Shown here: positions 1 to 8,827 of the stretch, in pieces
How positions within the stretch are numbered: the stretch's first letter is position 1
Layout of the letters: each line of letters starts with the position of its first letter
Source: Brucella daejeonensis
GTDB lineage: Bacteria > Pseudomonadota > Alphaproteobacteria > Rhizobiales > Rhizobiaceae
DNA: 64,000 bases
NCBI RefSeq assembly: GCF_014199265.1
Contig: NZ_JACIJG010000013.1
Span: 49,933 to 113,932 of the forward strand
Reading direction: 5' to 3'
Notes under the pieces: model-generated
Told to the model about the DNA's origin: nothing
Database searches by the model: none
What the model saw: only the letters and a program-made list of their open reading frames with translations
Program-made: the position numbers and the translations under genes

Positions 1-315
1 TTCTTCGGCAGGACGCGCAAGACCGGAAAGATAGGCGCCCGTTGCAGCCGGAATAAAGCTGGTCAGCGCCATGAGAAGCGCCACCATCGGGCTGGCGGCA
101 GCGCCCATCGCAATCGTGGCTGCGGCGGCGGCAACGATACCGGCGCTCGAACCCCAGCCGAGTGCGACAACGAAAATGGGAAGCGGCGTCAGGAAATACA
201 GAACCATCGCCACGCCCGCCATGGCGCCTGTCTGCGCGATGACGCCGGCCGACATCAAGGCCGAGGCAAGCCCCGCCAATATGCCGATACCGATGATGGT
301 TCCATTGAATTTCAT
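1..315 (-). CDS. DUF2232 family membrane protein, N-terminal part
   Basis: The reading frame starts at an ATG (313-315, complement) and is open to the left edge, so only the first 105 residues are present. It begins MKFNGTIIGIGILAG and is almost entirely hydrophobic, with short glycine/alanine-rich loops, giving about three to four membrane segments. A membrane protein of the DUF2232 (YybS-like) family commonly sits between rpsR and rplI in Rhizobiales, and the position just downstream of rpsF-rpsR on the same strand fits. Function is unknown. The family call rests on composition and gene order rather than a diagnostic motif; rplI would be expected just outside the window. Confidence 0.65.
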   Translation of the reverse strand, partial: MKFNGTIIGIGILAGLASALMSAGVIAQTGAMAGVAMVLYFLTPLPIFVVALGWGSSAGIVAAAAATIAMGAAASPMVALLMALTSFIPAATGAYLSGLARPAEE

Positions 316-423
316 GATTTGCGCTGTCCTGCTCCGGCCGTTCCGGTTTGGCAGTTAGAGACGGCCATAAAGGCTTACGTCTCAACTCGGGGTTTTCGAT
401 ACATCCGCCGCGCCCATCGCAAC

Positions 424-473
424 GGAGCAATCCCAGCAAAAGTTCGCGCAGCGGTTTTGCGTTCGGAATTGCG
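424..473 (+). repeat. Dispersed 'ATTTCCAGCAAAAGTG' element, copy 1
   Basis: Intergenic copy of a roughly 45-bp element whose core reads approximately CAGCAAAAGT, a short variable part, GCGGTTTTGCGT and GGAAT. Related copies occur at 3970, 5508, 16054 (inverted) and 48311, always between genes. This copy lies between rpsR and the DUF2232 gene. Confidence 0.6.
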
Positions 474-511
474 TGGTGAATAACCGGAGCATTTATAATG
501 CTTCGGAGCAA

Positions 512-539
512 TACGGAAGGCGGTTTCCCGCCTTCCGTA
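512..539 (-). terminator. Hairpin after rpsR
   Basis: A perfect 12-bp stem (TACGGAAGGCGG with its complement) closes a 4-nt loop immediately after the rpsR stop. The U-run on the minus strand is poor (TTGC), so it may be an attenuator between rpsR and the DUF2232 gene rather than a full terminator. Confidence 0.5.
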
Positions 540-545
540 AAAGTC

Positions 546-794
546 TTACTTCACAACGTAAGGCAGCAGGCCGAGGAAACGGGCGCGCTTGATCGCCTTG
601 GCGAGTTCGCGCTGCTTCTTCTGGCTGACAGCCGTGATACGGGAAGGAACGATCTTGCCGCGTTCGGAAATGTAACGCTGCAGGAGCTTGACGTCCTTGT
701 AGTCGATCTTCGGAGCATTGGCGCCGGAGAACGGGCACGTCTTGCGACGGCGATGGAAAGGACGACGGGTCGGGATCTGATTGATATCAACCAT
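546..794 (-). CDS. rpsR: 30S ribosomal protein S18
   Basis: 82-residue S18 of the small ribosomal subunit; it binds beside S6 on the platform of the 30S particle. The sequence has the family core: [15 protein letters not shown] near the N-terminus, [18 protein letters not shown] in the middle, and the basic stretch [22 protein letters not shown] at the end. The length is normal. It starts 2 bp after the stop of rpsF, so S6 and S18, which form a heterodimer, are made from one mRNA. A hairpin follows the stop codon. Confidence 0.97.
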
Positions 795-796
795 GA

Positions 797-1234
797 TTAT
801 GCTCCTTCACCAGCTTCGTTGTCACGTGGACGGCGCGGGCCGCGATCACCACGGTCGAAACCGCCTTCACGGCGGCGCGGACGGTCGTCGCCATCGCGAT
901 CGCGACGGTCGTCACGGCGCGTCAGCATGGCCGACTGGCCTTCTTCGTGTTCTTCAACGCGAATGGTGAGGAAACGCAGAACGTCTTCGTTGATACGCAT
1001 CTGGCGTTCCATTTCGGCAACGGCGGCAGCCGGAGCGTCGATGTTCACGAGCGTATAATAAGCCTTGCGATTCTTCTTGATACGGTAGGTCAGGGGACGC
1101 AGACCCCAGCTTTCGACCTTGCCGAATTTGCCGCCATTAGCTTCGAGGACACCCTTGAACTGTTCGACGAGAGCGTCGACCTGCTGCTGGGAGATGTCCT
1201 GGCGGGCAAGAAGCACATGTTCATAAAGAGCCAT
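797..1234 (-). CDS. rpsF: 30S ribosomal protein S6
   Basis: 145-residue S6, the partner of S18 on the 30S platform. The conserved fold covers about residues 1-95 ([15 protein letters not shown] at the start, then the [17 protein letters not shown] segment). Beyond this is a roughly 45-residue tail rich in Arg, Asp and Gly ([17 protein letters not shown] and similar), which is common in alphaproteobacterial S6 and probably disordered. First gene of the rpsF-rpsR unit; its start faces fabD across about 360 bp of divergent promoter space. An AAAGG-type ribosome binding site lies about 8 nt before the ATG. Confidence 0.97.
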
Positions 1235-1598
1235 TGGCTTTGCCTTTCTTCGTTACATCCTGCCGGGCACCAGCGGCTAAGCCTCTGCGACTTCTCTTGA
1301 TCCGGCAAAGCGGAGAAGAAAGGACGCGCAAACTTGAGACGGTCGAGAGCGGAGACACGGGAGGCAGAAGCACTTATGACTTCCAACGTTTTCCGCACTA
1401 AATAATTAGTCAGGAGAACGGCCCTCCGTTCAGCCCCCAGCTGGTGCCGAGCATTGAACGGGCGGCTATTACGTGTTTTTCCCCCGCTTTGCAAGCTGCA
1501 AATGGGTCGAAAACCGGGAAATACTTGACTTTACGGTGCTCGCTGGGGCACACCGCGCCAAAGTGCGCATTTAATTGCAAAAAATGAAAGAGGCTTTC
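1235..1598. promoter_or_regulatory. Divergent rpsF / fabD upstream region
   Basis: No gene is supported in this 364-bp gap; the frames open across it are antisense or lack start signals. It must hold the promoter of rpsF-rpsR (leftward) and that of fabD (rightward). On the plus strand a TTGACT at 1525-1530 is the only good -35-like hexamer, but no convincing -10 follows at 17 bp. AAAGAGG at 1586-1592 is the fabD ribosome binding site and decides the start at 1599 over upstream TTG/ATG codons. Confidence 0.5.
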
Positions 1599-2543
1599 AT
1601 GGCGATAGCATTCACTTTTCCGGGGCAGGGCAGTCAGGCGGTCGGTATGGGCAAGGCTCTGGCAGAGCAGTTTGCGGAGGCGCGCGCTGTTTTCGAGGAA
1701 GTGGACGCGGCATTGGGCGAAAAGCTCTCGGCCACCATGTTCGAAGGCCCGGAAGATGTCCTGACGCTCACCGCCAATGCCCAGCCCGCGCTGATGGCTG
1801 TTTCGATGGCGGTGTTGCGCGTTATGGAATCGCAAGGGTTTTCGCTGAAGGACAAGGTTGCCTACGTCGCCGGTCATTCGCTGGGCGAATATTCCGCGCT
1901 TTGCGCCGCCGGAACCTTCTCTTTGGCCGATACGGCGCGTCTTCTGCGCATTCGCGGCAATGCCATGCAAAAAGCCGTGCCGGTCGGCGAAGGCGCTATG
2001 GCTGCGATCATCGGTCTGGAACATGGCGATGTGGAAGCCGTTTGCGCGGAAGCCGGCTCCTCCGGTTCGGTTCAGATCGCCAATGACAATGGCGGCGGGC
2101 AGCTGGTCATTTCCGGTTCGAAGGCGGCTGTCGAGCTGGCTGCGAAGCTTGCATCCGAAAAGGGCGCCAAGCGCGCCATCATGCTTCCGGTTTCGGCCCC
2201 CTTCCATTCGACGCTGATGGGGCCTGCCGCAGATGCCATGCGCGAGGCGCTGGCCTCGGTCGAAAAGCACAATCCGGTCGCGCCGCTGATCGCCAATGTG
2301 CGTGCGGCACCTGTGACGGATGCCAATGAAATCGCCGATCTTCTGGTTGAGCAGGTCACCGGTCAGGTGCGCTGGCGCGAAACGGTGGAATGGTTTGCGA
2401 AGAATGGCGTGACCTCGCTTTATGAAGTAGGCTCCGGCAAGGTTCTGACCGGCCTGGCTCGCCGCATCTCCAAGGATGTGGCAGGTGCCGCGGTCGGCTC
2501 TGCCGATGAAATCGATGCGGCGCTGGCTGCCCTTAACGCTTAA
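1599..2543 (+). CDS. fabD: Malonyl-CoA:ACP transacylase
   Basis: FabD moves malonyl from CoA to acyl carrier protein, supplying the two-carbon donor of type II fatty-acid synthesis in the cytosol. The 314 residues begin FPGQGSQ (residues 7-13); GHSLGEYSA carries the nucleophile Ser94; PVSAPFHS carries the catalytic His203. The ATG at 1599 is chosen because AAAGAGG lies 6 nt before it and MAIAFTFPGQG is the conserved N-terminus; an in-frame TTG at 1575 and ATG at 1584 would add eight and five residues. First gene of a fab cluster, 13 bp before fabG. Confidence 0.97.
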   Translation: MAIAFTFPGQGSQAVGMGKALAEQFAEARAVFEEVDAALGEKLSATMFEGPEDVLTLTANAQPALMAVSMAVLRVMESQGFSLKDKVAYVAGHSLGEYSALCAAGTFSLADTARLLRIRGNAMQKAVPVGEGAMAAIIGLEHGDVEAVCAEAGSSGSVQIANDNGGGQLVISGSKAAVELAAKLASEKGAKRAIMLPVSAPFHSTLMGPAADAMREALASVEKHNPVAPLIANVRAAPVTDANEIADLLVEQVTGQVRWRETVEWFAKNGVTSLYEVGSGKVLTGLARRISKDVAGAAVGSADEIDAALAALNA

Positions 2544-2556
2544 AAGGATCTCGGAC

Positions 2557-3294
2557 ATGTTTGATCTGACTGGCCGCAAGGCTCTCATCACTGGTGCAAC
2601 CGGCGGTCTTGGCGAAGCGATTGCCCGCGCTCTGCACGCACAGGGCGCGATTGTCGGTCTGCACGGCACGCGTGAAGAAAAGCTGAAGGAACTTGCCGCC
2701 GAGCTTGGCGAGCGCACCTTCGTCTTCCCGGCCAATCTTTCCGACCGCGAAGCCGTCAAGGCGCTCGGCCAGAAGGCCGAGGAGGAAATGGGCGGCGTCG
2801 ATATTCTGGTCAATAATGCCGGCATCACCCGCGACGGTCTTTTCGTGCGCATGAGCGACGAGGACTGGGATGCGGTGCTCAATGTCAATCTGACGTCGGT
2901 GTTCAACCTGACCCGCGAGCTGACCCATCCGATGATGCGTCGCCGCAATGGCCGTATCATCAATATCACCTCCATCGTGGGCGTGACCGGCAATCCGGGG
3001 CAGGCGAATTACTGCGCCTCCAAGGCTGGCCTCATTGGCTTTTCCAAGTCGCTGGCGCAGGAAATCGCAAGCCGCAATGTGACGGTCAACTGCATCGCGC
3101 CGGGCTTCATCGAATCGGCCATGACCGACAAGCTGAACGACAAGCAGAAGGAAGCGATCATGGGCAATATCCCCATGAAACGCATGGGCGTCGGTGCCGA
3201 TATTGCGGCTGCGGTCGTCTATCTGGCGAGCGATGAAGCGGCTTATGTGACTGGCCAGACACTGCATATCAATGGCGGCATGGCCATGATCTAA
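2557..3294 (+). CDS. fabG: 3-oxoacyl-ACP reductase
   Basis: FabG reduces 3-oxoacyl-ACP to 3-hydroxyacyl-ACP with NADPH. It is a 245-residue classical short-chain dehydrogenase: TGATGGLG at 12-19 binds the cofactor, NNAG lies at about 86-89, and the catalytic residues are Ser139 (NITSIVG), Tyr152 and Lys156 (YCASK). The start is the ATG with AAAAGGA 8 nt upstream, 13 bp after fabD. The context (fabD before, acpP and fabF after) favours the housekeeping elongation enzyme over one of the many paralogous reductases. Confidence 0.96.
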   Translation: MFDLTGRKALITGATGGLGEAIARALHAQGAIVGLHGTREEKLKELAAELGERTFVFPANLSDREAVKALGQKAEEEMGGVDILVNNAGITRDGLFVRMSDEDWDAVLNVNLTSVFNLTRELTHPMMRRRNGRIINITSIVGVTGNPGQANYCASKAGLIGFSKSLAQEIASRNVTVNCIAPGFIESAMTDKLNDKQKEAIMGNIPMKRMGVGADIAAAVVYLASDEAAYVTGQTLHINGGMAMI

Positions 3295-3570
3295 GTCTCC
3301 TTCGGTCCCGAATTATGGTATAAAATCCCTTAATACGGGGTCTGGAGAAGGAAAAGGCGCTTTGCCTCGCCGGAGAAGCGTGGTAATGCGCCCAACGAGA
3401 ATTGCGGCATTGTGAATAGAAACGCCGCGATCCTGTTCCGAAAGGAATATCCACAGGATGGCTGTCCGGGCGGCTTCGCTCGAAACTTGGCAGGCATCTT
3501 ATAACTTGATTACAATCCTGCATGCCGCTAACCAAGGCAGAGCAACAAACACACAGGTCGAGGTTCCGAC

Positions 3571-3807
3571 ATGAGCGATACCGCAGAGCGCGTCAAGAAA
3601 ATCGTTGTTGAACATCTGGGCGTAGATGCCGACAAGGTCACGGAAGGCGCAAGCTTCATCGATGATCTCGGCGCAGACAGCCTCGACACCGTCGAGCTGG
3701 TCATGGCTTTCGAAGAAGAATTCGGTGTTGAAATTCCTGACGACGCTGCCGAAACGATCCTCACGGTCGGCGACGCTGTGAAGTTCATCGACAAGGCATC
3801 TGCCTAA
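3571..3807 (+). CDS. acpP: Acyl carrier protein
   Basis: 78-residue acidic carrier protein that holds growing acyl chains as thioesters of 4'-phosphopantetheine. The attachment serine is Ser37 in the [12 protein letters not shown] motif; four helices are recognisable and the length is typical. A 276-bp gap separates it from fabG, so it very likely has its own promoter, as expected for an abundant protein. GTCGAGG about 10 nt before the ATG is a plausible ribosome binding site. The gap itself contains no credible gene. Confidence 0.98.
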   Translation: MSDTAERVKKIVVEHLGVDADKVTEGASFIDDLGADSLDTVELVMAFEEEFGVEIPDDAAETILTVGDAVKFIDKASA

Positions 3808-4125
3808 TCTGAACTTGGGCAAGGGCTGGGGTTCGTCATGAATCCCGGCCCTGCTTGTCTTCGGTCGGCCGGTTCGTAAGCGTCTGGATCGGTTGAAGAA
3901 GCCTCAGGCGTTCGTTCGGCGACCGGTTTGAGATTTGCGGGAATGTCGAGCGATTTTGCATTCCGGCCAGAGCGTTTCCAGCAAAGGTGCAAGGCAGTTT
4001 TGCACGGGAAATGCATAGACAGACAGATTTGGAACGTTACCCCTTGAAGTCGGTCCGGGCATTTGATTTGCCGGTTGACGGTGGCGGGGTGATGCTCGTG
4101 ACATAACAGAATTTAAGGGGTGGAT
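3808..4125 (+). other. acpP-fabF intergenic region
   Basis: No gene is visible in these 318 bp. They contain one dispersed-repeat copy at 3970-4015. The end holds TAAGGGG (4114-4120), the ribosome binding site used by fabF. Confidence 0.5.
3970..4015 (+). repeat. Dispersed 'ATTTCCAGCAAAAGTG' element, copy 2
   Basis: Reads GAGCGTTTCCAGCAAAGGTG, then AGTTTTGCAC and GGGAAATGCA. It has the same order of blocks as the copies at 424, 16054 and 48311. Confidence 0.6.
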
Positions 4126-5385
4126 ATGAGGCGTGTCGTCATCACCGGTCTTGGTCTGGTGTCACCGCTTGCAAGCGGTGTCGAAGAGACCTGGAAGCGT
4201 CTTGTTGCCGGTGAAAGCGGTGCTCGCCGCGTCACGGAATTCGAAGTGGATGATCTGGCCTGCCAGATCGCCTGCCGCGTTCCTGTTGGCGATGGCACGA
4301 ACGGTACGTTCAACGCCGATCTCCATATGGAGCCCAAGGAGCAGCGCAAGGTTGATCCGTTTATCGTTTACGCCGTCGGCGCAGCCGATCAGGCTCTGGA
4401 CGATGCAAACTGGCATCCCGAAAGCGATGAGGATCAGGTTCGTACCGGCGTTCTGATCGGCTCGGGCATCGGCGGCATCGAAGGCATTGTCGAGGCGGGC
4501 TATACGCTGCGCGACAAGGGGCCGCGCCGCATCTCTCCATTCTTCATTCCGGGACGCCTGATCAATCTGGCTTCCGGTCATGTGTCGATCAAGCACAAGT
4601 TGCGCGGTCCGAACCATGCGGTTGTCACCGCCTGTTCGACTGGCGCTCATGCTATCGGCGACGCCTCCCGTCTGATCGCGTTCGGCGATGCGGATGTGAT
4701 GGTCGCGGGTGGCACGGAATCGCCGGTCAGCCGCATTTCGCTCGCGGGCTTTGCCGCCTGCAAGGCGCTTTCCACCAAACGCAACGACGATCCGACGGCT
4801 GCGTCGCGCCCATATGATGAAGACCGTGACGGCTTCGTCATGGGCGAGGGCGCTGGCGTCGTGGTTCTGGAAGAGCTGGAACACGCTTTGGCGCGCGGCG
4901 CAAAGATTTATGCCGAAGTGATCGGCTATGGCCTGTCGGGCGACGCTTATCATATTACCGCGCCGACCGAAAACGGCGAGGGCGCGCAGCGTTGCATGGA
5001 AATGGCGATCAAGCGCGCGGGTATTACGCCCGACCAGATCGATTACATCAATGCACATGGCACTTCGACCATGGCCGATACGATTGAGCTTGGTGCGGTC
5101 GAACGAGTTGTGGGTGATGCAGCCTCGACGGTTTCCATGTCCTCAACCAAGTCGTCCATCGGTCACCTTTTGGGTGCAGCCGGCGCGGCCGAGGCAATTT
5201 TCTCGACATTGGCGATCCGCGACAATATCGCGCCCGCAACGCTCAATCTCGACAATCCGGCGGTCTCCACGAAGATCGATCTGGTTCCCCATAAGGCCCG
5301 CGAACGCAAGATCGACGTAGCCCTGTCGAACTCGTTCGGTTTCGGTGGAACCAACGCTTCGCTGATCCTGCGCCGATACTCCTGA
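4126..5385 (+). CDS. fabF: 3-oxoacyl-ACP synthase II
   Basis: FabF condenses malonyl-ACP with acyl-ACP in chain elongation. 419 residues with the thiolase-fold Cys-His-His triad: Cys170 in the TACSTGAH motif, His311 in NAHGTST and His347 in SSIGHLLG, with Lys342 between. The C-terminal NSFGFGGTNAS glycine-rich loop is intact. The ATG at 4126 (MRRVVITGLGLVSP) is preferred over a GTG six bases earlier, which overlaps the Shine-Dalgarno TAAGGGG. It ends before a good rho-independent terminator. Confidence 0.96.
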   Translation: MRRVVITGLGLVSPLASGVEETWKRLVAGESGARRVTEFEVDDLACQIACRVPVGDGTNGTFNADLHMEPKEQRKVDPFIVYAVGAADQALDDANWHPESDEDQVRTGVLIGSGIGGIEGIVEAGYTLRDKGPRRISPFFIPGRLINLASGHVSIKHKLRGPNHAVVTACSTGAHAIGDASRLIAFGDADVMVAGGTESPVSRISLAGFAACKALSTKRNDDPTAASRPYDEDRDGFVMGEGAGVVVLEELEHALARGAKIYAEVIGYGLSGDAYHITAPTENGEGAQRCMEMAIKRAGITPDQIDYINAHGTSTMADTIELGAVERVVGDAASTVSMSSTKSSIGHLLGAAGAAEAIFSTLAIRDNIAPATLNLDNPAVSTKIDLVPHKARERKIDVALSNSFGFGGTNASLILRRYS

Positions 5386-5414
5386 TTGCCGCTTCGCGAA
5401 TAAAAGGTTGAACT

Positions 5415-5444
5415 GAAAAAACGCGGGGATTTCTCCGCGTTTTT
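5415..5444 (+). terminator. Rho-independent terminator of fabF
   Basis: GAAAAAACGCGG, an 8-nt loop and CCGCGTTTTT form a G+C-rich stem with a U-tract, 30 bp after the fabF stop. Confidence 0.8.
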
Positions 5445-5507
5445 GCCAAAATATAACCGGATGTGATGTTTAATATCGTCAACAGCGGTTAGGGTAGGCA
5501 CGCGTCC

Positions 5508-5540
5508 TGGAGTATTTCCAGCTAAAAAGTGCGAAGGCCG
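5508..5540 (+). repeat. Dispersed 'ATTTCCAGCAAAAGTG' element, truncated copy 3
   Basis: GGAGTATTTCCAGCTAAAAA followed by GTGCGAAG matches the left half of the family; the GGTTTTGCGT right half is missing. It lies between the fabF terminator and mltG. Confidence 0.45.
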
Positions 5541-5603
5541 CTCTGCCTGTATGGTGCGCGCTGGCGCCGGATACGGGCCAAGGCTACAGACCGAGGTGAT
5601 TGA

Positions 5604-6806
5604 GTGAATTCTGAGGCAGAACCGGGAGCGAATCCTGCAGAAGAGCAGGCCAAGGCCGCCACGCCGGAAACGAGCGAGGCTTCCAAGCCGTTTGTGCCGA
5701 AGTCCGCATCGGAAGCCCTGCGCCCCGAACCGGGCACGCCGCCGCCGCGCAAGCGCTCGCGCCATGCCCGCAGCCAGATCGTCGTCTTCATGAATTTCAT
5801 GCTGTCGCTGATCGTGCTGGTTCTGCTCGGCGCGTCTGCCTTGTTCTATTTCGGCAAGCTACAGTTCGACGCCAAGGGGCCGCTTACGGCGGAAACGACT
5901 TTTCTCGTCAAGCGCGGGGCCGGCATCGCCGAGGTATCCAACAGCCTGGAAAGCCGCGAGATCGTCACCGATGCGCGCATTTTCCGTTACGGTATGCGTA
6001 CTTTGGGGCACGAAAACGATCTGAAGGCGGGCGAATATGCCATCCCTGCCGGTGCGACGATGCGCGACGTGATGAATATTCTCATCAGCGGCAAGTCGAT
6101 CATGTATCCGCTGACCATTCCTGAAGGCCTGACGGTCAAGCAGATATTCGACCGTATTTCCGCTGACCCGACGCTCGTTGGCGACATGCCGAAAAATATA
6201 CCGCCGGAAGGCTCGCTGTTCACCGATACGCTCAATTTCACGCGCGGAACGTCCCGTTCGGAAATCATCGATCGCATGATCGCTTCGCAGAAGAAGCTGG
6301 TGGACGAGGCCTGGTCAAAGCGCAACCCGGACCTGCCGATCAAGGACAGGAACGAATTCGTGACGCTTGCCTCCATCGTGGAGAAGGAAACCGGGGTTGC
6401 TTCGGAGCGGCCCCACGTGGCTTCTGTTTTCGTCAACCGATTGAAGAAGGGGATGCGCATCCAGTCCGATCCGACCATTATTTACGGTCTGTTCGGCGGA
6501 GCCGGGAAGCCTTCCGACCGTCCGATCTTCAAGTCCGACATCGAAAAGCCGACGCCTTACAACACTTATATCATCAACGGCCTGCCGCCGACGCCAATTG
6601 CCAATCCGGGCAAGGCCGCGCTGGAGGCCGTCGCAAATCCGCTCGATACGGAAGACCTTTATTTCGTCGCGGACGGCACCGGCGGGCACGTCTTCGCCAA
6701 AACGCTACAGGAACACAACGCCAATGTCCGCAAATGGCGTTCCGTCGAACAGCAGAAGAATGTCGAGCAACAGAAGAATAGTTCGAACGCGAGTGCCGGA
6801 CAGTAG
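5604..6806 (+). CDS. mltG: Endolytic murein transglycosylase, MltG/YceG family
   Basis: MltG cleaves nascent glycan strands at the outer face of the inner membrane and is thought to end peptidoglycan chains. The 400-residue protein has a Pro/Ala/Glu-rich cytoplasmic N-terminus (1-57), one membrane anchor (about 58-83), a LysM-like section, and the YceG catalytic domain with the SIVEKET motif (258-264) that holds the catalytic Glu, then SDPTIIYGL and NTYIINGLPPTPI. It starts at a GTG. The Gln/Asn-rich end contains a tandem VEQQKN repeat. Its place after fabF is common in Rhizobiales. Confidence 0.95.
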   Translation: MNSEAEPGANPAEEQAKAATPETSEASKPFVPKSASEALRPEPGTPPPRKRSRHARSQIVVFMNFMLSLIVLVLLGASALFYFGKLQFDAKGPLTAETTFLVKRGAGIAEVSNSLESREIVTDARIFRYGMRTLGHENDLKAGEYAIPAGATMRDVMNILISGKSIMYPLTIPEGLTVKQIFDRISADPTLVGDMPKNIPPEGSLFTDTLNFTRGTSRSEIIDRMIASQKKLVDEAWSKRNPDLPIKDRNEFVTLASIVEKETGVASERPHVASVFVNRLKKGMRIQSDPTIIYGLFGGAGKPSDRPIFKSDIEKPTPYNTYIINGLPPTPIANPGKAALEAVANPLDTEDLYFVADGTGGHVFAKTLQEHNANVRKWRSVEQQKNVEQQKNSSNASAGQ

Positions 6807-6930
6807 GCATTGCCGTCATCCGGTGGCGATGCGCAGGTTATGCCGAAACCGGTCGCGGACAAGCACCGGCTTCGGTCTGGTTTTCGGGTAAATTCGCGGA
6901 TGTCGCGAATGCGAGTAAGGGGACGGACGC

Positions 6931-7830
6931 ATGGCGCTCCAAAGCATGACCGGATTTGCACGCCATGCCGTGCAGCACGCCATGAAGGGCGGAGAAGCGC
7001 GCATCGTCTGGGAAGTACGGTCCGTCAACGGCAAGGGGCTGGATCTGCGGCTGCGTCTTCCGCAGGGGTTGGAAGCGGCTGAACATCCTGTCCGTTCCGT
7101 GCTGGCGCGTCACTTTTCGCGCGGTAATTTCCAGGCGAGCCTCAGCGTGGAACGTAGCGACATGCAAATGGGCTTTTCCATCAATCAGCCCATGCTGGCG
7201 GAAATCCTGAAGCTTGGCGCGGATTTGCAGGCCAGCCATGGTCTGGCGCCTGCCAGTGTGGATGGTATTCTGTCGCTTCGCGGCATTATCGACCAGACGC
7301 AGTTAGCTGACGATGAGGAAGAGCGCGGCGGGCTTGAAGCGGCAATCGTTTCCGGCTTCGAGGAAACTCTCAAGGCAATCGCCGATGCGCGCAGGCAGGA
7401 GGGAGCGGCCCTCTTTGGCATTCTGTCGGGCCATGTCGATGCGATCGAGCGGCTCACCGACAGTGCACGCCGCAACCCGGCGCGTGGCGTGGACGCCATC
7501 AAGGCGCGTCTTGCCGGGCAGGTAGCTTTGCTCATGGATGTGGCCCGCGAACTTGACGAGGCGCGGCTTTATCAGGAAGCGGCCTTCCTCGCGACGAAGG
7601 CCGATATCCAGGAAGAACTAGACCGGCTGGAAACGCATGTGGCGTCGGCGCGCAAACTGCTGTCGGATGGCGGCCCCGTTGGGCGCAAGCTCGATTTTCT
7701 TTCACAGGAATTTAATCGTGAGGCCAATACACTGTGTTCCAAATCGAACGCAGCGTCGATCACGGCTATCGGTCTGGAGCTGAAGGCGGTCGTGGATCAG
7801 TTTCGCGAACAGGTACAAAATCTGGAGTAA
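6931..7830 (+). CDS. yicC: YicC family endoribonuclease-like protein
   Basis: 299-residue YicC/YloC protein. The N-terminal domain opens with the signature SMTGFARH and contains [18 protein letters not shown]; the DUF1732 C-terminal domain has [10 protein letters not shown] and [19 protein letters not shown]. Family members studied in other bacteria act in RNA metabolism as endoribonucleases; nothing here shows the substrate. AAGGGGA precedes the ATG. It lies 8 bp before gmk, a very common pairing that suggests one transcript from mltG to gmk. Confidence 0.93.
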   Translation: MALQSMTGFARHAVQHAMKGGEARIVWEVRSVNGKGLDLRLRLPQGLEAAEHPVRSVLARHFSRGNFQASLSVERSDMQMGFSINQPMLAEILKLGADLQASHGLAPASVDGILSLRGIIDQTQLADDEEERGGLEAAIVSGFEETLKAIADARRQEGAALFGILSGHVDAIERLTDSARRNPARGVDAIKARLAGQVALLMDVARELDEARLYQEAAFLATKADIQEELDRLETHVASARKLLSDGGPVGRKLDFLSQEFNREANTLCSKSNAASITAIGLELKAVVDQFREQVQNLE

Positions 7831-7838
7831 CAGGTATC

Positions 7839-8501
7839 ATGGCCATCTCTTCGGTTGAAAATGGCATCGCACGCAGAGGCCTGATGGTGGTGATCTCGTC
7901 GCCGTCCGGCGCGGGGAAATCCACGATAGCGCGGCAATTGCTCAACGATCCTGAAATGAAGCTGTCGCTATCGATCTCGGTTACCACGCGTGAACGCCGT
8001 CCGAGCGAGATCAACGGCGTACATTACCATTTTATCACCAAACGCGAATTCGAGCGCCTGCGCGATAACGACCAGCTGATCGAATGGGCTGAAGTCCACG
8101 GCAACTTCTATGGCACGCTGCGTGAGACGGCGGAGGAGGCGCTGGCGGACGGTCAGGACATGCTGTTCGATATCGACTGGCAGGGCGCCGAACAGTTGCA
8201 GGCCAAGATGCCTGCCGATGTGGTCTCGATCTTTATTCTGCCGCCGACCATGCATGAACTGCAGAACCGCCTCAACCGACGTGCGGAAGACACGGCGGAT
8301 GTCATCGAGACACGGCTCCAGAATGCCCGCTTTGAAATCCAGAAATGGGTGAAATACGATTATATCGTCATCAACGAAGATCTGGAACGCTCCTATTCGG
8401 GCATCAAGGGAATCATCGTTGCCGAACGTCTGCGTCGCGATCGCCGTCCGGGCCTCTTCGATTTCGTCGAAGGGCTTCTGGAAGAAAATCCCGGCGCATA
8501 A
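7839..8501 (+). CDS. gmk: Guanylate kinase
   Basis: Gmk phosphorylates GMP to GDP with ATP. 220 residues: P-loop SPSGAGKST at 21-29, the GMP-binding segment [19 protein letters not shown], the mobile lid around [12 protein letters not shown], and the ending [11 protein letters not shown]. The start is the ATG 8 bp after yicC, with GGAGTAACAGG upstream; frames open further left lie inside yicC and would lengthen an already full-length enzyme. Confidence 0.97.
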   Translation: MAISSVENGIARRGLMVVISSPSGAGKSTIARQLLNDPEMKLSLSISVTTRERRPSEINGVHYHFITKREFERLRDNDQLIEWAEVHGNFYGTLRETAEEALADGQDMLFDIDWQGAEQLQAKMPADVVSIFILPPTMHELQNRLNRRAEDTADVIETRLQNARFEIQKWVKYDYIVINEDLERSYSGIKGIIVAERLRRDRRPGLFDFVEGLLEENPGA

Positions 8502-8548
8502 TCCGCCGATATGGTCAAGCCTGTCGCAAAGGATCGCTGCCAGGCATG

Positions 8549-8695
8549 TCAGCCAAGCAGGATCAGCAGGCCGTCCACCATGCCGAGGACAAGAATAAGT
8601 GCGCCCATGGTTATGGCCGTCACCACCAGCATACGCTTTTGCCGGTCACGCTTTTCCGTTCGTTTCCCTGTCCAGTCGTAACGCGATTCAGGCAT
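8549..8695 (-). CDS. Small single-pass membrane protein, unknown
   Basis: 48 residues: a charged N-terminus (MPESRYDWTGKRTEKRDRQKR) and one hydrophobic helix (MLVVTAITMGALILVLGMVDGLLILLG) that runs to the stop. A strong ribosome binding site (GGAGAGAGGA) directly precedes the ATG, which supports translation of so short a frame. It lies convergent to gmk and downstream of tldD on the same strand. No family recognised; it could be an assembly or regulatory micropeptide. A longer in-frame start at 8761 adds 22 residues without an obvious ribosome binding site. Confidence 0.55.
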   Translation of the reverse strand: MPESRYDWTGKRTEKRDRQKRMLVVTAITMGALILVLGMVDGLLILLG

Positions 8696-8827
8696 TCCTC
8701 TCTCCAGATCGGCCCGGCATTGAAGATTGCCGGGCGGGATCGCAATTCCCACAGCCTGCACGTTACAGCCGGTATCTGCAAGCCGGATGACGTCGATAAA
8801 CGCGTATCCGCGCCGAACGGAGGGCTG

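Noticed and set aside
1255..1300. Possible S6:S18 autoregulatory hairpin in the rpsF leader
   Set aside because: GCCG/CGGC pairing and a CCGG are present on the minus strand, but I could not fit the known motif with its bulged CCG well enough.
1410..2993. 527-codon open frame on the minus strand
   Set aside because: Antisense to fabD and fabG; no domain, biased composition.
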